Shown here piece after piece: positions 38,115 to 50,035 of a stretch of DNA of 64,000 bases. How positions within the stretch are numbered: position 1 is the first letter of the stretch; every line of letters starts with the position of its first letter. Where the stretch lies: assembly GCF_051014685.1 (NCBI RefSeq), contig NW_027478908.1, positions 310,001 through 374,000 of the forward strand. Reading direction: 5' to 3'. A program made the position numbers and the translations under genes. The notes below the pieces were generated by a model. The model was not told the origin of the DNA and ran no database searches. It worked only from the letters and a program-made list of their open reading frames with translations. Source of the stretch: Ptiloglossa arizonensis. Lineage: Eukaryota; Arthropoda; Insecta; Hymenoptera; Colletidae.

Positions 38115-39345
38115 ACGGTATGTGTATTTTTGCTCTAGGCCATTCTGGTCACGCGTTTGGAGCAGCAGAAGTGCGCAAAATTTGTTGCCTTCTCAACCAT
38201 TTCTTAGCTTCAAACTCCCATATCTGGCGAACGGATTGACCAAACCCAAAAATTCCTGTTGCGCCTGAAAGTAGTAACTCGCCCGATTACAACTGTATAT
38301 GTATTTTCTCCCTAGGCCATTCTGGTTAAGCGTTTGGAGCAGCAGAAGTGCGAAAAATTTGTTGTCTTCTCAACCATTTCTTAGCTTCAAACTCCCATAT
38401 CTCGCGAACAGATTGACCATACCCAAAAATTCCTGTTGCGTCTGACAGTAGAAACTCGCCCGATTACAACGGTATGTGTATTGTTCCCTAGGCCACTCTG
38501 GTTAAGCGTTTGGAGCAGCAGAAGTGCGAAAAATTTGTTGTCTTCTCAATCATTTCTTAGCTTCAAACGCCCATATCGAGCGAACGGATAGACCAAACCC
38601 AAATATTCCTGTTGCGTCTGAAAGTAGAAACCCGCCCGATTACAACGGTATGTGTATTGTTTCCCTAGGCCATTCTGGTTAAGCGTTTGGAGCAGCAGAA
38701 ATGCTAAATATTTGTTGTCCTCTCAACCATTTCTTAGATTCACACTCCCATATCTCGCGAACGGATTCGCCAGACCCAAAAACTCCTGTCGCGTCTGAAA
38801 CTACAAACTCGCCCGATTACAATGGTATGTGTATTTTTGCTCTAGGCCATTCTGGTCACGCGTTTGGAGCAGCAGAAGTGCGCAAAATTTGTTGTCTTCT
38901 CAACCATTTCTTCGCTTCCAACGCCCATTTCTGGCGAACGGATTGACCAAACCCAAAAATTCCTGTTGCGTCTGACAGTAGAAACTCGCACGATTACAAC
39001 GGTATGTGTATTTTTTCCCTAGGCCATTCTGGTCACGCGTTTGGAGCAGCAGAATTGCGCAAAATTTGTTGCCTTCTCAACCATTTCTTAGCTTCAAACT
39101 CCCATATCTGTTGAACGGATTGACCAAACCCAAAATTTCCTGTTGCGCCTGAAAGTAGTAACTCGCCCGATTACAACTGTGTATGTATTTTTTCCCTTGG
39201 CCATTCTGGTTAAGCGACTAGAGCAACAGAAGTGCGAAAAATTTGTTTTCTTCTCAACCATTTCTTAGCTCCAAACTTCCTTATCTCGCGAACGGATTGA
39301 CCAGACCCAAAAATTCCTGCCGTGTCTGAAAGTAGAAACTCGTAC

Positions 39346-39361
39346 GATTACTATACAACGG
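39346..39361 (+). repeat. 5-bp insertion monomer (GATTACTATACAACGG)
   Basis: Five extra bases relative to GATTACAACGG, in a CGTACG-type monomer with GTGTCTG. The insertion looks like a partial duplication of TACA/ACTA within the CENP-B-box-like segment and breaks its spacing. Confidence 0.75.
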
Positions 39362-40570
39362 TATGTGTATTTTTTCCCTAGGCCATTCCGGTTAAGCCTT
39401 TGGAGCAGCAGAAGTGCGAAAAATTTGTTGCCTTCTCAACCATTTCTTAGCTTGAAACTCCCATATCTCGCGAACGGATTGACCAAACCCAAAAATTCCA
39501 GCTGCGTCTGAAAGTAGAAACTCGTACGATTACAACGGTATGTGTGTTGTTTCCCTAGGCCATTCTGGTTAAGCCGTTAAAGCCGCAGAAATGCTAAATA
39601 TTTGTTGTCTTCTCAACCATTTCTTAGATTCAGACTCCCATATCTCGCGAACGGATTGACCAAACACAAAAATTCCTGTTGCGCCTGAATGTAGAAACTA
39701 GCCCGATTACAGCGCTATGTGTATTTTTTCCCTAGGCCATTCTGGTTAAGCGTTTGGAGCAGCAGAAGTGCGCAAAATTTGTTGCCTTCTCAACCATTTC
39801 TTAGCTTCAAGCTCCCATATCTGGCGAACGGATTGACCAAACCCAAAAATTCCTGTTGCTCCTGAAAGTAGAATCTAGCCCGATTACAGCGGTATGTGTA
39901 TTGTTTCCCTAGGCCATTCTGGTTAAGTGTTTGGAGCGGCGGAAGTAATAAAAATTTGTTGTCTTCTCAACCATTTCTTAGCTTCAGACTCCCATATCTC
40001 GCGAACGGATTGACCAAACACAAAAATTCCTGTTGCGCCTGAAGTAGAAACTCGCCCGATTACAACGGTATGTGTATTTTTTCCCTAGGCCATTCTGGTT
40101 AAGCGTTTGGAGGAGCAGAAGTGCGGAAAATTAGTTGTCTTCTCAACCATTTCTTAGCTTCAAACGCCCATATCTGGCGAACGGATTGACCAAACCCAAA
40201 TATTCCTGTTGCGTCTGAAAGTAGAAACTCGCCCGATTACAACGGTATGTGTATTTTTGCTCTAGGCCATTCTGGTCACGCGTTTGGAGCAGCAGAAGTG
40301 CGCAAAATTTGTTGCCTTCTCAACCATTTCTTAGCTTCAAACTCCCATATCTGGCGAACGGATTGACCAAACCCAAAAATTCCTGTTGCGCCGGAAAGTA
40401 GTAACTCGCCCGATTACAACTGTATATGTATTTTTTCCCTTGGCCATTCTGGTTAAGCGACTGGAGCAACAGAAGTGCGAAAAATTTGTTTTCTTCTCAA
40501 CCATTTCTTAGCTCCAAACTCCCATATATCCGGAACGGTTTGTCCAAACCCAAAAATTCCTGTTGCGTCA

Positions 40571-43500
40571 GAAAGTAGAAACTCGCCCGATTACAACGGT
40601 ATGTGTATTGTTCCCTAGGCCACTCTGGTTAAGCGTTTGGAGCAGCAGAAGTGCGAAAAATTTGTTGTCTTCTCAATCATTTCTTAGCTTCAAACGCCCA
40701 TATCGAGCGAACGGATAGACCAAACCCAAATATTCCTGTTGCGTCTGAAAGTAGAAACCCGCCCGATTACAACGGTATGTGTATTGTTTCCCTAGGCCAT
40801 TCTGGTTAAGCGTTTGGAGCAGCAGAAATGCTAAATATTTGTTGTCCTCTCAACCATTTCTTAGATTCACACTCCCATATCTCGCGAACGGATTCGCCAG
40901 ACCCAAAAACTCCTGTCGCGTCTGAAACTACAAACTCGCCCGATTACAATGGTATGTGTATTTTTGCTCTAGGCCATTCTGGTCACGCGTCTGGAGCAGC
41001 AGAAGTGCGCAAAATTTGTTGTCTTCTCAACCATTTCTTCGCTTCCAACGCCCATATCTGGCGAACGGATTGACCAAACCCAAAAATTCCTGTTGCGTCT
41101 GACAGTAGAAACTCGCCCGATTACAACGGTATGTGTATTTTTTCCCTAGGCCATTCTGGTCACGCGTTTGGAGCAGCAGAATTGCGCAAAATTTGTTGCC
41201 TTCTCAACCATTTCTTAGCTTCAAACTCCCATATCTGTTGAACGGATTGACCAAACCCAAAATTTCCTGTTGCGCCTGAAAGTAGTAACTCGCCCGATTA
41301 CAACTGTGTATGTATTTTTTCCCTTGGCCATTCTGGTTAAGCGACTAGAGCAACAGAAGTGCGAAAAATTTGTTTTCTTCTCAACCATTTCTTAGCTCCA
41401 AACTCCCTTATCTCGCGAACGGATTGACCAAACCCAAAAATTCCTGCTGCGCCTGAAAGTAGAAACTCGTACGATTACAACGCTATTTGTATTGTTTCCC
41501 TAGGCCATTCTGGTTAAGTGTTTGGAGCGGCGGAAGTAATAAAAATTTGTTGTCTCCTCAACCATTTCTTAGCTTCAGACTCCCATATCTCGCGAACGGA
41601 TTGACCAAACACAAAAATTCCTGCTGCGCCTGAAAGTAGAAACTCGCCCGATTACAACGGTATGTGTATTTTTTCCCTAGGCCATTCTGGTTAAGCGTTT
41701 GGAGCAGCAGAGGTGCGCAAAATTTGTTGCCTTCTCAACCATTTCTTAGCTTCAAACGCCCATATCTGGCGAACGGATTGACCAAACCCAAATATTCCTG
41801 TTGCGTCTGAAAGTAGAAACTCGCCCGATTACGACGGTATGTGTATTTTCTCCCTAGGCCATTCTGGTCACGCGTTTGGAGCAGCAGAAGTGCGGAAAAT
41901 TAGTTGTCTTCTCAACCATGTCTTAGCTTCAAACGCCCATATCTGGCGAACGGATTGACCAAACCCAAATATTCCTGTTGCGTCTGAAAGTAGAAACTCG
42001 CCCGATTACGACGGTATGTGTATTTTCTCCCTAGGCCATTCTGGTTAAACGTTTGGAGCAGCAGAAGTGCGAAAAATTTGTTGTCTTCTCAACCATTTCT
42101 TAGCTTCAAACTCCCATATCTCGCGAACAGATTGACCATACCCAAAAATTCCTGTTGCGTCTGACAGTAGAAACTCGCCCGATTACAACGGTATGTGTAT
42201 TTTTTCCCTAGGCCATTCTGGTCACGCGTTTGGAGCAGCAGAAGTGCGCAAAGTTTGTTGCCTTCTCAACCATTTCTTAGCTTCAAGCTCCCATATCTGG
42301 CGAACGGATTGACCAAACCCAAAAATTCCTGTTGCGCCTCAAAGTAGAAACTAGCCCGATTACAGCGGTATGTGTATTTTTTCCCTAGGCCAATCTGGTT
42401 AAGCGATTGGAGCAGCAGAAGTGCGAAAAATTTGTTGTCTTCTCAACCATTTCTTAGATTCACACTCCCACATCTCGCGAACGGATTGACCAAACACAAA
42501 AATTCCTGTTGCGCCTGAAGTAGAAACTCGCCCGATTACAACGGTATGTGTATTTTTTCCCTAGGCCATTCTGGTTAAGCGTTTGGAGCAGCGAAGTGCG
42601 GAAAATTAGTTGTCTTCTCAACCATTTCTTATCTTTAAACGCCCATATCTGGCGAACGGATTGACAAAACCCAAATATTCCTGTTGCGTCTGAAAGTAGA
42701 AACTCGCCCGATTACGACGGTATGTGTATTTTCTCCCTAGGCCATTCTGGTCACGCGTTTGGAGCAGCAGAAGTGCGCAAAATTTGTTGCCTTCTCAACC
42801 ATTTCTTAGCCTCAAGCTGCCATATCTGGCGATCGGATTGACCAAACCCAAAAATTCCTGTTGCGCCTGAAAGTAGAATCTAGCCCGATTACAGCGGTAT
42901 GTGCATTGTTTCCCTAGGCCATTCTGGTTAAGTGTTTGGAGCGGCGGCAGTAATAAAAATTTGTTGTCTTCTCAACCATTTCTTAGCTTCAGACTCCCAT
43001 ATCTGTTGAACGGATTGACCAAACCCAAATATTCCTGTTGCGTCTGAAAGTAGAAACTCGCCCGATTACAACGGTATGTGTATTGTTCCCTAGGCCACTC
43101 TGGTTAAGCGTTTGGAGCAGCAGAAGTGCGAAAAATTTGTTGTCTTCTCAATCATTTCTTAGCTTCAAACGCCCATATCGAGCGAACGGATAGACCAAAC
43201 CCAAATATTCCTGTTGCGTCTGAAAGTAGAAACCCGCCCGATTACAACGGTATGTGTATTGTTTCCCTAGGCCATTCTGGTTAAGCGTTTGGAGCAGCAG
43301 AAATGCTAAATATTTGTTGTCCTCTCAACCATTTCTTAGATTCACACTCCCATATCTCGCGAACGGATTCGCCAGACCCAAAAACTCCTGTCGCGTCTGA
43401 AACTACAAACTCGCCCGATTACAATGGTATGTGTATTTTTGCTCTAGGCCATTCTGGTCACGCGTTTGGAGCAGCAGAATTGCGCAAAATTTGTTGTCTT

Positions 43501-44814
43501 CTCAACCATTTCTTCGCTTCCAACGCCCATATCTGGCGAACGGATTGACCAAACCCAAAAATTCCTGTTGCGTCTGACAGTAGAAACTCGCCCGATTACA
43601 ACGGTATGTGTATTTTTTCCCTAGGCCATTCTGGTCACGCGTTTGGAGCAGCAGAATTGCGCAAAATTTGTTGCCTTCTCAACCATTTCTTAGCTTCAAA
43701 CTCCCATATCTGTTGAACGGATTGACCAAACCCAAAATTTCCTGTTGCGCCTGAAAGTAGTAACTCGCCCGATTACAACTGTGTATGTATTTTTTCCCTT
43801 GGCCATTCTGGTTAAGCGACTAGAGCAACAGAAGTGCGAAAAATTTGTTTTCTTCTCAACCATTTCTTAGCTCCAAACTCCCTTATCTCGCGAACGGATT
43901 GACCAAACCCAAAAATTCCTGCTGCGCCTGAAAGTAGAAACTCGTACGATTACAACGCTATTTGTATTGTTTCCCTAGGCCATTCTGGTTAAGTGTTTGG
44001 AGCGGCGGAAGTAATAAAAATTTGTTGTCTCCTCAACCATTTCTTAGCTTCAGACTCCCATATCTCGCGAACGGATTGACCAAACACAAAAATTCCTGCT
44101 GCGCCTGAAAGTAGAAACTCGCCCGATTACAACGGTATGTGTATTTTTTCCCTAGGCCATTCTGGTTAAGCGTTTGGAGCAGCAGAGGTGCGCAAAATTT
44201 GTTGCCTTCTCAACCATTTCTTAGCTTCAAACGCCCATATCTGGCGAACGGATTGACCAAACCCAAATATTCCTGTTGCGTCTGAAAGTAGAAACTCGCC
44301 CGATTACGACGGTATGTGTATTTTCTCCCTAGGCCATTCTGGTCACGCGTTTGGAGCAGCAGAAGTGCGGAAAATTAGTTGTCTTCTCAACCATGTCTTA
44401 GCTTCAAACGCCCATATCTGGCGAACGGATTGACCAAACCCAAATATTCCTGTTGCGTCTGAAAGTAGAAACTCGCCCGATTACGACGGTATGTGTATTT
44501 TCTCCCTAGGCCATTCTGGTTAAACGTTTGGAGCAGCAGAAGTGCGAAAAATTTGTTGTCTTCTCAACCATTTCTTAGCTTCAAACTCCCATATCTCGCG
44601 AACAGATTGACCATACCCAAAAATTCCTGTTGCGTCTGACAGTAGAAACTCGCCCGATTACAACGGTATGTGTATTTTTTCCCTAGGCCATTCTGGTCAC
44701 GCGTTTGGAGCAGCAGAAGTGCGCAAAATTTGTTGCCTTCTCAACCATTTCTTAGCTTCAAGCTCCCATATCTGGCGAACGGATTGACCAAACCCAAAAA
44801 TTCCTGTTGCGCCT
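40571..44814 (+). repeat. 2,475-bp 14-mer, one full copy and a partial second
   Basis: Copies about 40,571-43,045 and 43,046-44,814 (offset 2,475 bp; 14 monomers less three bases). Shared markers include GGCCACTCTGG, ATAGACCAAACCC, GATTCGCCAGACCC, TCTGTTGAACGG, CTAGAGCAACAG, CAACGCTATTTG and GGTTAAACG. Differences include GCGTCTGGAGC at 40,987 against GCGTTTGGAGC, and AAAGTTTG at 42,250 against AAAATTTG. The first of its modules also has an older copy at 38,450-39,320. Confidence 0.85.
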
Positions 44815-47800
44815 GAAAGTAGAATCTAGCCCGATTACAGCGGTATGTGCATTGTTTCCCTAGGCCATTCTGGTTAAGTGTTTGGAGCGGCGGCAGTAAT
44901 AAAAATTTGTTGTCTTCTCAACCATTTCTTAGCTTCAGACTCCCATATCTCGCGAACGGATTGACCAAACACAAAAATTCCTGTTGCGTCTGAAAGTAGA
45001 AACTCGCCCGATTACAACGGTATGTGTATTGTTTCCCTAGGCCATTCTGGTTAAGCGTTTGGAGCAGCAGAAGTGCGAAAAATTTGTTGCCTTCTCAACC
45101 ATTTCTTAGCTTGAAACTCCCATATCTCGCGAACGGATTGACCAAACCCAAAAATTCCAGCTGCGTCTGAAAGTAGAAACTCGTACGATTACAACGGTAT
45201 GTGTGTTGTTTCCCTAGGCCATTCTGGTTAAGCCGTTAAAGCCGCAGAAATGCTAAATATTTGTTGTCTTCTCAACCATTTCTTAGATTCAGACTCCCAT
45301 ATCTCGCGAACGGATTGACCAAACACAAAAATTCCTGTTGCGCCTGAATGTAGAAACTAGCCCGATTACAGCGCTGTGTGTATTTTTTCCCTAGGCCATT
45401 CTGGTTAAGCGTTTGGAGCAGCAGAAGTGCGTAAAATTTGTTGTCTTCTCAACCGTTTGTTAGATTCAAACGCCCATATCTGGCGAACGGATTGTCCAAA
45501 CCCAAATATTCCTCTTGCGTCTGAAAGTAGAAACTCGTACGATTACAACGGTATGTCTATTTGTTCCTTAGGCCATTCTCGTTAAGCGTTTGGAGCAGCA
45601 GAAGTGCGAAAAATTTGTTGTCTTCTCAACCATTTCTTTGATTCACACTCCCATATCTCGCGAACGGTTTGACCAAACACAAAAACTCCTATTGCGCCTG
45701 AAAGTAGAAACTCGCCCGATTAGAACGGTATGTGTATTTCTTCCCTAGGCCATTCTGGTTAAGGGTTTGGGGCAGCGGAAGTGCAAAAAATTTGTTGTCT
45801 TCTCAACCATTTCTTAGCTTCAAACGCCCATATCGAGCGAACGGATTGACCAAACCCAAAAATTCCTGTTGCGCCTGAAAGTAGAATCTAGCCCGATTAC
45901 AGCGGTATGTGTATTGTTTCCCTAGGCCATTCTGGTTAAGTGTTTGGAGCGGCGGAAGTAATAAAAATTTGTTGTCTTCTCAACCATTTCTTAGCTTCAG
46001 ACTACCATATCTCGCGAACGGATTGACCAAACACAAAAATTCCTGCTGTGTCTGAAAGTAGAAAATCGTACGATTACAACGGTATGTGTATTTGTTCCCT
46101 AGGCCATTCCGGTTAAGCGTTTGGAGCAGCAGAAGTGCGAAAAATTTGTTGTCTTCTCAACCATTTCTCAGCTTCAAACGCCCATATCTGGCGAACGGAT
46201 TGACCAAACCCAAATATTCCTGTTCCGTCTGAAAGTAGAAACTCGCCCGATTACGACGGTATGTGTATTTTCTCCCTAGGCCATTCTGGTCACGCGTTTG
46301 GAGCAGCAGAAGTGCGGAAAATTAGTTGTCTTCTCAACCATTTCTTAGCTTCAAACGCCCATATCGGGCGAACGGATTGACCAAACCCAAATATTCCTGT
46401 TCCGTCTGAAAGTAGAAACTCGCCCGATTACGACGGTATGTGTATTTTCTCCCTATGCCATTCTGGTTAAGCGTTTGGAGCAGCAGAAGTGCGCAAAATT
46501 TGTTGCCTTCTCAACCATTACTTAGCTTCAAACTCCCATATCTCGCGAACGGATTGACCAAACCCAAAAATTCCTGCTGTGTCTGAAAGTAGAAAATCGT
46601 ACGATTACAACGGTATGTGTATTTGTTCCCTAGGCCATTCCGGTTAAGCGTTTGGAGCAGCAGAAGTGCGAAAAATTTGTTGTCTTCTCAACCATTTCTT
46701 AGATTCACACTCCCACATCTCGCGAACGGATTGACCAAACACAAAAATTCCTGTTGCGCCTGAAGTAGAAACTCGCCCGATTACAACGGTATGTGTATTC
46801 TTTCCCTAGGCCATTCTGGTTCAGCGTTTGGAGCAGCGAAGTGCGGAAAATTAGTTGCCTTCTCAACCGTTACTTAGCTTCAAACTCCCATATCTCGCGA
46901 ATGGATTGACCAAACCCAAAAATTCCTGCTGTGTCTGAAAGTAGAAAATCGTACGATTACAACGGTATGTGTATTTTTTCCCTAGGCCATTCCGGTTAAG
47001 CGTTTGGAGCAGCAGAAGTGCGAAAAATTTGTTGTCTTCTCAACCATTTCTTAGATTCACACTCCCACATCTCGCGAACGGATTGACCAAACACAAAAAT
47101 TCCTGTTGCGCCTGAAGTAGAAACTCGCCCGATTACAACGGTATGTGTATTTTTTCCCTAGGCCATTCTGGTTAAGCGTTTGGAGCAGCAGAGGTGCGCA
47201 AAATTTGTTGCCTTCTCAACCATTTCTTAGCTTCAAACGCCCATATCTGGCGAACGGATTGACCAAACCCAAATATTCCTGTTGCGTCTGAAAGTAGAAA
47301 CTCGCCCGATTACGACGGTATGTGTATTTTCTCCCTAGGCCATTCTGGTCACGCGTTTGGAGCAGCAGAAGTGCGGAAAATTAGTTGTCTTCTCAACCAT
47401 GTCTTAGCTTCAAACGCCCATATCTGGCGAACGGATTGACCAAACCCAAATATTCCTGTTGCGTCTGAAAGTAGAAACTCGCCCGATTACGACGGTATGT
47501 GTATTTTCTCCCTAGGCCATTCTGGTTAAACGTTTGGAGCAGCAGAAGTGCGAAAAATTTGTTGTCTTCTCAACCATTTCTTAGCTTCAAACTCCCATAT
47601 CTCGCGAACAGATTGACCATACCCAAAAATTCCTGTTGCGTCTGACAGTAGAAACTCGCCCGATTACAACGGTATGTGTATTTTTTCCCTAGGCCATTCT
47701 GGTCACGCGTTTGGAGCAGCAGAAGTGCGCAAAATTTGTTGCCTTCTCAACCATTTCTTAGCTTCAAGCTCCCATATCTGGCGAACGGATTGACCAAACC

Positions 47801-50035
47801 CAAAAATTCCTGTTGCGCCTGAAAGTAGAATCTAGCCCGATTACAGCGGTATGTGCATTGTTTCCCTAGGCCATTCTGGTTAAGTGTTTGGAGCGGCGGC
47901 AGTAATAAAAATTTGTTGTCTTCTCAACCATTTCTTAGCTTCAGACTCCCATATCTCGCGAACGGATTGACCAAACACAAAAATTCCTGTTGCGTCTGAA
48001 AGTAGAAACTCGCCCGATTACAACGGTATGTGTATTGTTTCCCTAGGCCATTCTGGTTAAGCGTTTGGAGCAGCAGAAGTGCGAAAAATTTGTTGCCTTC
48101 TCAACCATTTCTTAGCTTGAAACTCCCATATCTCGCGAACGGATTGACCAAACCCAAAAATTCCAGCTGCGTCTGAAAGTAGAAACTCGTACGATTACAA
48201 CGGTATGTGTGTTGTTTCCCTAGGCCATTCTGGTTAAGCCGTTAAAGCCGCAGAAATGCTAAATATTTGTTGTCTTCTCAACCATTTCTTAGATTCAGAC
48301 TCCCATATCTCGCGAACGGATTGACCAAACACAAAAATTCCTGTTGCGCCTGAATGTAGAAACTAGCCCGATTACAGCGCTGTGTGTATTTTTTCCCTAG
48401 GCCATTCTGGTTAAGCGTTTGGAGCAGCAGAAGTGCGTAAAATTTGTTGTCTTCTCAACCGTTTGTTAGATTCAAACGCCCATATCTGGCGAACGGATTG
48501 TCCAAACCCAAATATTCCTGTTGCGTCTGAAAGTAGAAACTCGTACGATTACAACGGTATGTCTATTTGTTCCTTAGGCCATTCTCGTTAAGCGTTTGGA
48601 GCAGCAGAAGTGCGAAAAATTTGTTGTCTTCTCAACCATTTCTTTGATTCACACTCCCATATCTCGCGAACGGTTTGACCAAACACAAAAACTCCTATTG
48701 CGCCTGAAAGTAGAAACTCGCCCGATTAGAACGGTATGTGTATTTCTTCCCTAGGCCATTCTGGTTAAGGGTTTGGGGCAGCGGAAGTGCAAAAAATTTG
48801 TTGTCTTCTCAACCATTTCTTAGCTTCAAACGCCCATATCGAGCGAACGGATTGACCAAACCCAAAAATTCCTGTTGCGCCTGAAAGTAGAATCTAGCCC
48901 GATTACAGCGGTATGTGTATTGTTTCCCTAGGCCATTCTGGTTAAGTGTTTGGAGCGGCGGAAGTAATAAAAATTTGTTGTCTTCTCAACCATTTCTTAG
49001 CTTCAGACTACCATATCTCGCGAACGGATTGACCAAACACAAAAATTCCTGCTGTGTCTGAAAGTAGAAAATCGTACGATTACAACGGTATGTGTATTTG
49101 TTCCCTAGGCCATTCCGGTTAAGCGTTTGGAGCAGCAGAAGTGCGAAAAATTTGTTGTCTTCTCAACCATTTCTCAGCTTCAAACGCCCATATCTGGCGA
49201 ACGGATTGACCAAACCCAAATATTCCTGTTGCGTCTGAAAGTAGAAACTCGCCCGATTACGACGGTATGTGTATTTTCTCCCTAGGCCATTCTGGTCACG
49301 CGTTTGGAGCAGCAGAAGTGCGGAAAATTAGTTGTCTTCTCAACCATTTCTTAGCTTCAAACGCCCATATCGGGCGAACGGATTGACCAAACCCAAATAT
49401 TCCTGTTCCGTCTGAAAGTAGAAACTCGCCCGATTACGACGGTATGTGTATTTTCTCCCTATGCCATTCTGGTTAAGCGTTTGGAGCAGCAGAAGTGCGC
49501 AAAATTTGTTGCCTTCTCAACCATTACTTAGCTTCAAACTCCCATATCTCGCGAACGGATTGACCAAACCCAAAAATTCCTGCTGTGTCTGAAAGTAGAA
49601 AATCGTACGATTACAACGGTATGTGTATTTGTTCCCTAGGCCATTCCGGTTAAGCGTTTGGAGCAGCAGAAGTGCGAAAAATTTGTTGTCTTCTCAACCA
49701 TTTCTTAGATTCACACTCCCACATCTCGCGAACGGATTGACCAAACACAAAAATTCCTGTTGCGCCTGAAGTAGAAACTCGCCCGATTACAACGGTATGT
49801 GTATTCTTTCCCTAGGCCATTCTGGTTCAGCGTTTGGAGCAGCGAAGTGCGGAAAATTAGTTGCCTTCTCAACCGTTACTTAGCTTCAAACTCCCATATC
49901 TCGCGAATGGATTGACCAAACCCAAAAATTCCTGCTGTGTCTGAAAGTAGAAAATCGTACGATTACAACGGTATGTGTATTTTTTCCCTAGGCCATTCCG
50001 GTTAAGCGTTTGGAGCAGCAGAAGTGCGCAAAATT
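44112..50035 (+). repeat. 3,006-bp 17-mer tandem pair
   Basis: Copies about 44,112-47,117 and 47,118-50,035 (17 monomers less three bases; the second is cut about 90 bp short). Both carry GAAAATTCCAGCTGCG-type variation, TTAAGCCGTTAAAGCCGC, CCGTTTGTTAGATTC, CGATTAGAACGG, CATATCGGGCGAACGG, CCCTATGCCATT and GCGAATGGATTG. Differences are rare, for example CCTCTTGCG at 45,512 against CCTGTTGCG, and GTTCCGTC near 46,224 against GTTGCGTC. The first 700 bp overlap the end of the 14-mer array, so one module occurs three times (41,700, 44,180 and 47,190). Confidence 0.85.

Larger units (their letters stand above)
34171..50035 (+). repeat. array block 3: tandem 5-mer, 14-mer and 17-mer units
   Basis: This block introduces GCGTCAGAAAG with TATTGTTCCCTAGGCCACTC, TGGCCAACGG, CTAGAGCAACAG, GAAATGCTAAATATTTG and GATTCGCCAGACCC. 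It holds three successive tandem multimers of different sizes (884, 2,475 and 3,006 bp), listed separately. Positions 34,171-36,240 are a mosaic of four to five monomer types, several with GCCGGATTACAACGG. Positions 38,450-39,320 match 40,577-41,447 at 2,127 bp. There are no genes. Confidence 0.75.
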
